Shown in pieces: positions 1-13,278 of a DNA stretch of 64,000 bases. Source of the stretch: Oscarella lobularis (lineage: Eukaryota > Porifera > Homoscleromorpha > Homosclerophorida > Oscarellidae); contig NC_089181.1 of the NCBI RefSeq assembly GCF_947507565.1, forward strand, positions 2,551,614-2,615,613, given 5' to 3'. Each line of letters begins with the position of its first letter. The stretch's first letter is position 1. A program made the position numbers and the translations under genes. A model generated the notes under the pieces. It saw only the letters and a list, made by a program, of their open reading frames with translations, was not told where the DNA came from and ran no database searches.

Positions 1-976
1 CTCGTCTGAGGAGATCGACGTTTCTTATGTACTCCGTCTGGTCTCTCGTCGCTTTCTTACCCCATAGATCAAGTCTCGGAGACTTCCTTTGCTTGAGAAC
101 GGTTGCACGACGACCGAATAGCGTTGATTCGTGTCAAACGCAACGGTTCGAATGAACTGAAGATAGGGATGCTAGCGATAGGGGGAAAAAAAAAGTGACG
201 TCAATGGAGGAGCGGACGTCTCCTCTCACTTTCAGTGCAGCAAAGAGCTGCTGTAAGTTCAGCGCCGTATTCTGCGTCATTGGCAACGAGCAAGTATTGC
301 TGTAAGGAAGCTGAAAAAGAGATGAAGATCAATGTATCTATTTTTTTATTTCTTACCATAGACAATAGGAAATCTTCCTGGCCTCGCGACTCCCTCACAA
401 TGAACCAATACTTATCGAGACGCCATCCTAGAAATAAAAAAAATGATGTGAAAAATAACTAATTATATATTTCATTTATGATAAACGAACCGAGTGCCTG
501 ATATTGACTATACACTTCGTAGTCGTGCGAAGTTCTTAGATAGAACTGACAGCGAAGAAGCGCCGTTTCTGGGGAGGAAAACGAATGAATAGAAGGGGCG
601 GGGACCAAACATCATCCTACTGTACTCTCTACCTTTTTCTTTTGCCTGTCGCGTTCGCATGCTCAGTTCAAGCGATTCGGAAAAGCCGAGTTCTTCTTTT
701 CCGTTCAACGAGCTGCCGGTCAACGGCAAATAGGTGCGAAGACGATCGCGATGGCTACGAGGGGGAAAACGTGTTCGTTTTCGTTTTCTTTACGGGGGCC
801 TCGATTGCTCACCGACGACGGTAGATGCACCAGACGACGAAAACGATTATGAGAAGAAAGGCACATCCTGCGACGATCGGAACCTGATGAGAACGCGCGT
901 CGAATTCCTCGTGCACTGCACGAATCTGCGACTTCGTTACCCATATGTGATCTTTGAGAAAGGAAATGACGCTCAT
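1..976 (-). CDS. Slowpoke-binding protein / PXK-like pseudokinase, N-terminal half
   Basis: Read on the minus strand from ATG at 976. The first exon encodes a short lumenal head and a membrane span (around VPIVAGCAFLLIIVFVVWC) followed by basic residues. Later exons give ALLRCQFYLRTSHDYE, then GWRLDKYWFIV, HPF-like and FIRTVAFDTNQ, and QPFSSKGSLRDLIYG, which line up with the linker and early kinase-like region of PXK/SLOB (RPFNEKGTLKDLIYK in the human protein, from memory). In that family the kinase domain is degenerate; the proteins bind ion channels or endosomal membranes. Unlike human PXK, no PX domain is seen and a membrane anchor stands in its place, as I would expect for a SLOB-type member. 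Introns are short (one about 37 bp). The gene runs off the left edge, so the catalytic-loop region is not visible. Family assignment good; exact orthology uncertain. Confidence 0.68.
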
Positions 977-1115
977 CGCGCTCGCTTTCGTCGTTTTTTT
1001 AGTTCGAGTGAGTTGGGCAGGCGCATATCACGTGTCGCGCGGAGTCCCGTGATTCGGCGGAAAGGGGCGTGTATTCTACAAAAATTCAAAAATATACATT
1101 TAGGAAAGCAAACTC

Positions 1116-4100
1116 TCAGTCGCTTTCGCATTCGCTTTCGTCCGGATCATAATTGATAGGAATTTCAATTTCCATACAGTAAACGTAACTTTCACTTGAG
1201 GATTCGTTGTTGGCATCTGCACTTGTCACACATTTCTTACTGGAAGAGATTTTCAGCCCCGAGGTACCAGCCGAAACGCTGACCGGAACGTAATCTCCTC
1301 CCCCGTTGCCTTGACGACGACACTGCCGTCCCAAATCGGGCTCCGATGTCGAATCCATGCCGCTCAGACTACTCAAGTTGCCAAGCGACAACGACGATCC
1401 TGACTCGGATGACAGAGGAAGAGTATAGTCGACGGGACTGGCGTCGTCTTCAACGGGAACCACTGGCAGGGGTCTATGAATGACGCCGTGTCGTCGATTT
1501 GCAACGCGTTCAACGTCTTCGGCCGTCAATTGACGAATTTTTGTATCGTTGAAATTGTCGTCGCCGTCGTCTTTTTCTTCCGCCTCTTTCGTTTTCGGCT
1601 TTTGCCTTTTTCGTCCGTTTGCCGGCGTCCACGGCGTGGGCAACGTAATTGTATCCGGTCTGATCGATGCTTGGTTTTCAACCTTATCAATTATTGGATC
1701 ATCGTCTGAATTATGTTTCTTGTACAATCCTTCGAGCCCCGAAAAATCGCCTTGGCCACGTTGAGTTTGTGACTGGTATGAATGATAATAGAGCGTCAAT
1801 TTCGGTGTAGAGAAAGACCACCTACCTCTTTGGAATCATATGGAGTTACAGTTGATTTGCTTCGAATCTTGTCCGTTTTGTGACAGACAGCACTGAAGCA
1901 TCCCTGATGAAGCGACGTGCAAGCGCCGCTTGTTGAGTTATGCTCCAAAGGCGCACTGTGTCTCAAACTAAAAAAAAGAATTAGCCCAACGAAGTGAAGC
2001 AGATTAACGTACCGTTTGTGTCTGATTACTACTCCGATAAGAAATAAGAACAAAATGAGGAACACAGTTGCACTGCCAAAGACGACCGCCAATATCAAGG
2101 TGACAGTCACAGAAGCAGTTTCTTGTTCTTGATTCACATATTGTCAATCATTTCAATAATTAACCCTCCATACACTGACTCACCTGGTGGTGATGTGGAC
2201 GATTCCACCGAAGGAGTTCCGCTTGAAAATTCCACTGACGGAGTGTTGCTTGAAAATTCCACTGACGGAGTGTTGCTTGGGAGTTGCACCGACGGCGCGC
2301 TGCTTGACAACTGCATCGAAGTTGTCGCCTCCGTCGGTTGACTTCGATTATGAAATGTCCAGTTTAACAGAACAGACGCGTTTTTTCGTCCCAGCTCATT
2401 TTCCGCTACGCACGTATATTGACCGACGGCGTCCCGATGAACGGTGTAGCCACACCAATGCACAAGACCGCGACCGTCACACTGCCACACAACTAAAAAA
2501 AGACGACTCGTGAGAAATGATATGATCAATATGATTTTAATTCTTTGGTACCGTTTCCTCGTGGAATCAAACTGATGTTGGGCGTGGGATATCCAGTGGC
2601 AGTGCAATGCAAGAAAGCAATTTGCTGGCCACCGTCACTGTCATTCACCATCAAAGAAGAAAATTGAATAGAAGGAACAACTGCGTAATAAAGACCCCAA
2701 ATCAAATTTCACGATTATTGCCCGGGGGCCGTTATTTCAACTCACGTCCATTTCGAAAGAAAGTCTCTCGAGACCAGACTTTGCTCCACTCGGTTTGGAC
2801 CTTGATCCGATAAACGGCTCCAATTTTGAGACGTTTGTCGCTGATTGACGTTTTCACTCTGCTGTCGCTGGAGACAGTTTCAGCAGTGAAACAATACCGC
2901 TTCAAAACTTTTTTGCCGTTCATCTGGCAATAAGAGACATTGTAGACAGTTGGACACGATTCTTTTATTCGCCAGCTGAGATGAAAGCCGCCGTCAAACC
3001 ACGTTGCATTCACGTGTTTCGGACGCGTACGCAAGAACGCTGAAAAAAGGAAACGACGTGAGATAGCGCGTGGGATGCTTACGTGTTTCTGTTCTTACGC
3101 GTCAAGTTGATGTTTTTTGATACAGGACGGCTCGTTAGACGACCGTTCCAAACCATCACTTGAATGATGATGGGATGTTGCCAGTCGAGATCAATCAATT
3201 CTGTGACGCGAAGACTATATGTTCTTGGTCGAGTCGAGTTTTGGAGAACTATGCTGCTCGATCCGGAGCTATTGGCGGCAATGAGAACGTATGAGATGAG
3301 GCGACAGTCGCTGTATGACGATTGAAACGCGCAACCACTGTAGCGACTTTTAGGCCATCTGATCTCAAACTCGTCGCAATTTCGACGCACTGTCAAAGAC
3401 GCAGGTGGATTCGGTCGATCTTATACGGCAAACAATTAGTCAATAAATAAAAGGATATTTTCATTTCACCTGCCACTCTGACTCGAAATGACGTCTGAAC
3501 GCTTCTCAGAGGAGTTTCGACGAGGCACTGATACATGCCTTCGTCGCTGACGCTCGCTCGCGATATGACTAGAGTGTCATTTTCGATTTGGTATTTGTTT
3601 AGGGTCTCGTTGATGGGCGTGTTATTGAAAAGCCAGACGATCCACATTTGTTCGGTTCGCGGAAAAGAAGAGGAGTAGCTGAAGTGGCGAAATGGACACG
3701 TGAGTCTGATCGCTTCATCTTCGACCCCCGTCACATTGAGAAAAGTGGTCTTGACTTGCGGTATGTCTAAAAGAGAGAGAGAAAACGTTTGGTTTTAACA
3801 CTCTTCTTGGCTCCGCTACTCACCAACAATTTTCACGAGAACCTTTTTCGTTTTCTTCTTATTCTTGCCATTTTTCACAACACACATATAATTTCCGGAG
3901 TCGTCAACTCGTGCCGCCGAAAAGAACAAAATACCTCCGTACTGCACGGGTAATTGAGAAATCTTTTGACGGCGAATTTTCCAGCGATCAACAGCTTTTG
4001 AAACGTTCAAGTTGTCGAGCCGCCACACGGTCCACGGAGTTGGCGAGCCTGATCCAATACAAGGAAGAATTGCGGAAGAGCCAGCTTCAATTAAAACATC

Positions 4101-5084
4101 GTTGGGTTTCGTCAAGAAGTTGACCTTTGAAGAATGACCTTGTGAAGAAAAATCTAAGCAATTTGAACTCTCCCTCGTGTTTTGACTCACCTTGATTAAT
4201 CACCGTAATGTTCACTTTATTGTTACCACATCTTGGAAATTGTTGAAATGTGTCACGTGTTACATTTTCTATAAGCCAGCTTTGATTTGGTAGTGAGTGC
4301 AAACGAGATCTTCTGTCTTTCAAATTCAACGTCCACTGATGTTCATAACAGGGCGGCAAATACAGAGAATTGCCACTGGGCACGACTAACGGGTCTTTTC
4401 TTATTTTCTCTTCAGAGAACAATTATCAAAAAATCCGATATAATGGCGCAATTAAAATATTTACCCGGAAAACGTACGCGTGCCGTACGACTTCTCACCG
4501 TTCCGACGGACGGCAACGTCGCCGTGCAATAGTACAAATACGAAGTCTCTCGAGGTTTCAATGGATTGGAAATTGAGATCGAATTCGCCTCGATGACGTA
4601 GGGAGAGTCGTCGGCGTCGGCGTCGATTTCATCGGCGTCGAACCACGCTATTCGGACGCTTTCGTCGTCGCTGGAGCAGTTGAGCGTCACAGTTTGAGTG
4701 TGCCAAGCGTCACTTGGTTCGACGGCGAATTGCGGAGACGTCGCCACGCTGCGACTTTCGACTGCTACAAACGCGAACTCCGTTAGGCGGAAGAGCGGCC
4801 ACGCCCCTTTTCTGTTTCTCGTTAGCAAAGCAAGCGTTTTGGGTCCTTCTTTCTATGCGTTCTGTGCTGCGACTCTCTCTTTTTTTGGACGTATCGTCGA
4901 ACAAAGGGTCCCCTCTTCCTTCTCCCCTTTCATTGTCTCGATCGATCCCTCGCGAGCTTACGTAAACTCACTGACCTGTCGTGTAAACGCTGCCGGCCGG
5001 TTGAAATAGGACCGAGATCACTAGGAGAGCGATAATCGCGACGTCCGAAGCAAACAAGCCGTCGCAATCCAGGCGCTGCCTCAT
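1116..5084 (-). CDS. Ig/FN3 type I membrane receptor, paralogue A
   Basis: Start at 5084 gives a signal peptide with the core VAIIALLVISVLF. In order, N to C: four Ig-like domains (about 4790-4450, 4390-4205, 4130-3830, 3740-3475; Cys pairs ending in YYCTA, YMCVV, YQCLV), two FN3 domains (about 3410-3100 and 3040-2740), a half Ig-like unit with GQYTCVAENELG (about 2600-2380), a Ser/Thr/Pro stalk built of 10-residue repeats, a membrane span (LILAVVFGSATVFLILFLFL, about 2110-2040), and a tail of roughly 230 residues or more ending at 1116 with several tyrosines (YVYCME, DYTLPL, DYVPVS) but no kinase or phosphatase domain. The next gene is a clear tandem paralogue with the same order of parts. 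The type suggests a cell-surface recognition or adhesion receptor; the ligand is unknown. Exon edges are approximate. Confidence 0.8.
2205..2320 (-). repeat. 30-bp coding minisatellite in receptor A stalk
   Basis: Three to four copies of a 30-bp unit (core gacggagtgttgcttgaaaa on the plus strand) encode ten-residue repeats of the pattern (S/T)PSVEFSS(N/G)T on the minus strand. The first copies are almost identical and the last is diverged. The repeats form the Ser/Thr/Pro-rich, probably O-glycosylated stalk just outside the membrane. Such arrays commonly vary in copy number between alleles. Confidence 0.75.
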
Positions 5085-5350
5085 GGTTTATCTCGTCTCA
5101 GATCTGAGATCTCACGTGCTTAGGACTTCGCCGAGCAAGCGCAGACGTTTTTTTCCGGTTGGGCACGTGGGAACGTCGTCGCCCCAGCATTGCACCATTT
5201 GCGTTGGAGCCCCACACGCTTCCTCGTCGCAGAAAAACTAGATATACAAACATTTTGAAAAAATTGTATTTGATGTGCTACGTAACTCTAACATACCGGT
5301 AATAAAAAAAAAGGCTATGAACAGTTCCGTGCTCTCTGTGTACCAAACAA

Positions 5351-8300
5351 TTATATATCTAAACCTCCCTCACTTCCATCAGAGTCTGTATAGAGACTTT
5401 CCTCGCTCTCTTCTTCAGCCGTTGCACCTAGTTTTGTACGGCCGTCTACCGACGGCTCCGGATAGTAGGAGTCCCCTGACGACGTACCCCCCGTTCTGTA
5501 TCCACTACTCCCACTGAGATCTCCACCGCCGCCGCCGCCGCCGCGCGGAGTCGCCTCTCTCAGCTCTGCAACGCTCACGTAGGACAAACGTTTGCGCTGC
5601 TCCACCGTCGAACGTCTCGGCAGTTCAATGTAATCGCCGTTTCTCACGCTCACCCGCCGTCGTGCCTCGTCCGCCGCCGCCGCCTCGGGTCCGTCCATGT
5701 CGGGATCGGAGGCGAATTCGCGTTCGACAGCCTCCTCGTCCGGCGATTCGACGGTAAACACCGGACTGATTTCTCGCGATGACACATCGCTATCTTGCGT
5801 CGTAACCGTCGCCGGCGTCGATTCTCGACTTTCCGACGATTCAGACGTCGACGACGTCAAAAACGGCGCCTGATCCAGAGAGACGACGCCTAGGCGTCGT
5901 CGTTGACTTCCCGTCGATTTCGTCGAAACGGCACTGGACGACTTTCGGCTGGGACGTCGACTCCCGCTCCCACTCTCGTCGCCGCCGTGACAAACTTCGG
6001 TCATAGCGCACCCGCTGCCAGACTCCTTTCGTCTGCGAAAATTTTTCCAAAATTTTAATTTTTCGAAAACGTTGCCGCCGGGATCCCGTCGATCAGAGAC
6101 GACCGCCTGTTCGCTTGCGGTCCACGGTATTTCTTCGTGTTTCTCAAATATTTCATTCGTTGCTTCGTTCCGGCCTGGATCGCATTTCTGGTGTGGCTCG
6201 TTGAGTCCAGATTCGCCGTCTTCTGTGGTGTCGGTTTGATTGTTCTCTGACTGGAGACGCCGTAAGAATTCACGCGCACAACGCTTTCTCTTTTACGTAC
6301 CTCCTTTCGGTGAGGACCGACGGCCGATTTTTTCTTCACTTTAACGGTGCGTTTTCTGAAAACAGAAAGAGAAACAAGTGAGGAAAGCATGCAATCCCTT
6401 TTCTCGATCTAGTCACCTTTTTCTCGCCGCTATAAGAAGAGCGAGAAGGATGCCGAAGGCGATACATGCGGACACTGCGGTCGACGCTATCGTCGTCCCA
6501 GAGACACCTGTACACGACAAAGAGAGATAGTGCGGCCACTTTTCACGAAGGAAACTCTTACCTCTTGATTTCGTCAATTTTATTGACGACCAATGCACGT
6601 ACACGGACGCATTTCTCGCGCCCAGTTCGTTTCTCGCCCAACAGTTGTACAGCCGAGCGGCGACAGTGCCGTCGTTAGAAATACGAAAACTGCATTCGGT
6701 CAAATGACTGCGACGGCGACAAGAATCTGCTACAGATGATAGGAAACTAAATCCACGAACTCTATATCGCGCACCTGTTGTGAGACTGCGTCCGCCTTGA
6801 GTCAAGCGGACAGTTGGAGCGGGATATCCCGTCGCTGAACATTCTAACAGAACGTCGTCGCCGTCGGCGCTGTCGTTCGACGAAACAAGCGAGACAATTG
6901 TCGGGTATACTGGGAGAGAAAGGAAAAAAAACGAAATTTCTATTTTTGCTTTCTTCCCCGATTTCTGCCGTCAAAGACTTACGTCCGTTCGTCACGGAAA
7001 CCGACTCGGACCAAACGTCGCTCCATTCGCTTTTTACTTTGATCTCGTACGTCGCCGCCGGCACGAGACGTCGCCCGTCGATTGTCGTCGAGACGTCGGT
7101 GCCGTTGGAGAGGAGAGCGCTGCTGAAACATCGACTCTCATTCATCTGGCAATAGGAAATATTGTAGACGGTCGGACAAGTGTCGTTTACGAGCCAACGC
7201 AAGCGGAAACCGTCGTCAAACCACGTCACATTCAAATCGGTCGGAGGAACAACAGATACTAAAAGAATAACACAAATCGTACTATAGCTCTCTGTATGAA
7301 GAACCTGAAAATACCTGGATTCGTAGTGTGTAGTGCTATTGATGGCAGAATGAACGCCGGTTCTTTTCGATCGCTCGTCAAAACGCTCAGAATGAGCGTG
7401 TAGTCCGTGTCCGGGCACAAGCCGGCAATTCGCGTCGCGTTTCCGGCCGAGAGAAGAGTCGACTCGAAGTCGAACCACGTCGACGTCACTTGGAGGCGAT
7501 ACGCGACGCGAACGACGGACGAGAAGACGACGAGGGGTCGCCACGCGACGATCGCTTCGCGAGCGAAAACGTCGACCAGACGAAAATCCACGTCAACTTC
7601 TACGAAAAAAAAATCAATAATAAAAGAAAAAGATACGTTAATCCCCGCGGGACTGACGCGTCAACGGATGACGTTTCATGAGTTTCGGTAGAGAGGTGCC
7701 AGTGCAATTGCAATAGTTCGGATTGCACAAGTGTCTCGTGTAAAGAGGAATCGACGCGGCGCAGTCGACGTTGTTCTTGAGACTCCACTCGCGACATCCG
7801 AATACGCTGCAGCACGCTTGCACGCGAAACGTATAGTCGACCCACGGTTCCAACGCCGTTATGACGCCCTCGTGTCGAGCGCCGTCGCCGTTGCTAAGAG
7901 ACCGAACGAGACGAATTTTGTCGTCGCGATCCAAGACTTTGACGTCAAAGTGCGACGCCGTTTCCGTGGAGAGCTTTAATTAAACGAGAAATTAAAACGT
8001 AGAATGGTAAATATTGTATATGTATGTGTATACCGTCCACGTGATGAGACAAGATGTTGCATTCAATCGATAGACCGATGTAATGACGGGACTGCGACGA
8101 GGCGCTGAGAAGAGAAAAGTGGCTCAGTTGATGATTTATCTATTTGCTTCTATATGGTCACCTGTCATTGACGTCATACACGTGATTGATCGAGACTTTA
8201 TAACATTGCCAGTGGCAGTGAAACAAAGCTGAGCAATGAAATTGAATAGCGTGAACGGCGCAAGGCTGGAGACGTAAAACGGAGTGGGATATTTGTACGG

Positions 8301-10472
8301 TCGAACGTCCGGCTTTCATATTCATAAAAAAAAACCCTATAAATGAGTTGATATTGCTAACGACTCTATGTGTACCATGAATCGATCTCCATTGGAAGAA
8401 AACACGGTGAGCGTGCGAGTGTGACTCATTTCTGAAGGCGTAACAGGATTCCAGAAGATGGGACAATCGTAGCTAATCGTCATCGTCGAAACGCCGAGAT
8501 TTTCTGCCGTCAAATCAACATAGGCTACCCCCAAGAAACGTATAATATCTATCTATCCATATATTATCTATTGACGCACCATTGAGACGAATCGTCGTCG
8601 TCGCCGGGATACTGGAAATGGAGAGAGCCCAGTTGAAAACGACAACCTGGATCTTAATTGAATACAGCCAATCGAGAAATTTCCAATTTGAACTCTTCGT
8701 GACGTCGATGACAACGCTCGTCAAATTCTCTCTTCCCTCGTAGAGAAACTGTTCTCCCTTCGTTGAGCCAATCTTAACGTTGTACATATTGCGTTGGCAT
8801 AGCGACCAAAAATCGCACGGAGGATTGCCGAGAGACCACGTGATACGCAACTGATTCTTGACGTTCACGGCGGATAATCCTCTCGGAGCACCGGGTGCGT
8901 CTATTTGAAAAAATAGATATCTTGGTTGTGATTTTATTACGTGACTTGCCTGCCACTCGCAGTCGAAACGTCGTTTGGACGTTTTGTAGCAAATTCGATG
9001 CAAAGCATTGATACATGCCTTCGTCGGCCATGGCAACGTCGGTGATGACGAGCTTAGATCGATTTGCATGATTTATTTCCGTGTTGTTGATAAGCCACGT
9101 AATATTGAGCCTCTGTCGCTCGCGTGGAATTGAAGGAGAATAGCGGAAATGAAGGAGAGGACACGTGAGAGTCACCGTATTGTCTTTCAGACCTATTTTG
9201 CTGATAAAAGACGAGCTGACACGTGGAACATCTAGAAAAGACATTCCAAGACATATATATACATAGGATACACTCAGAAGTGTGTACCTGAAACCATCAC
9301 GTGAACACTCCTATTCCGTTTCTCGCGCTCATTCTCAATAACGCACGTGTAAATCCCGGACGATTGCATAGAAACGGCATAGAAGATAAGCATTCCGCCA
9401 TCTTGAAGAATTTGATTTCCATTGTCATCAATCCGTTTCCCATTTCGATACCAAGTTGCAGACGGCGCAGGCCAGCCGGACCCAACGCAAGGAATAACGT
9501 GAGTCGAATTCCAAGGAATTATCACTTCCGTAGGCGGTTCAGTGACAAACGAAAGAGGATGCACTTCTACAACAAGAAAAAAATTAAATCAAATTAATTG
9601 ATTTTTTTGGGGTCTCACTTGAAGACACAGTGACGTAAATCGTCATTCCCCTGCTGCCGCACCAAAACGTAAAATGAGCCTGATTCGGAACGGATACGTT
9701 TCGAACTAGAAGGCCTCCATTTGGCAGCCGAACAACTCCAACGTTCCCCGATAGCCAATCGTTGGTAATGCAATTGGGCAGATAAACGCTATTACCGCGC
9801 GTTACCGTCACATTCGACGTCATACCTAAAAAATCAAGATTGTACTGTACGTAGTCGGGAATCGAATACACATATATGTATGGTTACCGTGATGAAATTT
9901 CACTTTGGTCGTGTGACTTCGTACCGTGCCCACGTGGGCGATCGTGGCCGCGCAATAGTACGCCAATTCGCCGTCTGTTTCGCCTTCGTCAATGACGATG
10001 GTTGGCGTCGCGCGCGCGACTATCGTCCCGTCGGCGCGAAACCACGATATCGTCGCGTTTCCACTCGCATTGCACGACAGAATCGCGTCGCCCCAACCGA
10101 CGATGCTGGGCTTCGGTTCGGCGACGATTCGCGGCGCTTCGAGATGTTGGTAGGGATGAGCGACTGAATAAAAAAAGAAAAAGTGTCGCGACGGGAAAGC
10201 CACGCCTTCTCGACGGCATCCTTTTTTAGCGAGGAGAACCGATTCGTAGCGATCGTCGTAGAATGTGATCTGATAGGACTCGATGTACATAGGAGTGTAC
10301 GCCGTTACGACCGTAAAAGGGTCCCCCTCCGGTCGCGTTAGGAAGTCCCCCTAAGCCTAAGGTGACAGCTGTCACCAGAAAGCTTCTTCTCACCTGCTAA
10401 TGGAAGTTGGAGTAGCAATGCGATGATGATCGCAAGCCCAGGTTGACCACGACGTCCCAGACGCGACCGCAT
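5351..10472 (-). CDS. Ig/FN3 type I membrane receptor, paralogue B
   Basis: ATG at 10472 opens a signal peptide (core LAIIIALLLQLPLAG) that ends at a clear GT donor; an in-frame non-ATG upstream extension was not used. Then follow four Ig-like domains (about 10165-9890, 9820-9610, 9560-9290, 9235-8950), about five FN3-like domains (8895-8590, 8530-8160, 8100-7640, 7590-7320, 7255-6985), the same membrane-proximal half Ig unit (LYNCWARNELGARNAS), a membrane span (ACIAFGILLALLIAARKR, about 6480-6415) and a long Ser/Glu-rich tail. The tail has LSYVSV, which fits the ITIM pattern, and NGDYIEL. CPTVYNISYCQMN in the last FN3 is shared almost word for word with paralogue A, proving common descent; this copy has about three more FN3 domains. 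Function is probably cell-surface recognition. Domain edges are approximate. Confidence 0.8.
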
Positions 10473-10941
10473 GCAAAGCGTCTTCGAGCGTCGCGACTCC
10501 GTTAGGCGTTCACGTGCAAAGGAGGGCTGAAGTCTCGGTGGAGCGCAAGCGCGAAGTTGTTTTCCGGCTAAGCACGTGCGCACCTCGTTCTCACACCATT
10601 TGGCTATTTATAACGATGATCGCGATAAACGCGATAAACGATAGAAATGCACGAGATCGAAATGTATAATTTTAGCATTGACTCGTACAGACCAGATTGG
10701 AGTGGAAGTGGAACTTAGCGCACGCTAGGTAGATTCGCTTCAACTTCAAGAAAGAACATCAACAAAGAATATGCAGAACTTAGTACAGAATCTGAAATCG
10801 CTGGTCAGTACACTTAAGTTCACGCCCTTGTGCTCCATGCAACACGTCAGACTAGCATGAAACACACGTGAATTACTCGTGCACTTCTTCCCACATAACG
10901 CACAGCCGCGGCGAGGGCCCCCACTTATTCCTTTTGTCTCC
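10473..10941. promoter_or_regulatory. Divergent intergenic region, receptor B / UGP2
   Basis: 469 bp between two start codons on opposite strands. I see no coding segment with family resemblance. The receptor-B side holds ttttccgg(c/t)..gcacgtg elements that recur upstream of receptor A (near 5145-5175 there, near 10555-10575 here), so it probably contains the receptor promoter. The side towards 10942 must contain the UGP2 promoter. No TATA box stands out. Confidence 0.4.
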
Positions 10942-13098
<2,157 letters not shown>

Positions 13099-13278
13099 AA
13101 AGAAAGAGACTTTTGTCTTAGCACACGCGTGGTGTGTCCCTCCTTCTATTCGAAGCTCACTGCAACACCATTGCTATCATATATTTTACCACAGTTCTAG
13201 GACAAAAGAGCGACAAGCAAACAAGCAAAGAAGTACGAGGCAATCCTCTAAGAAAGGAGGCAAGACTCCCCTGTTCAT

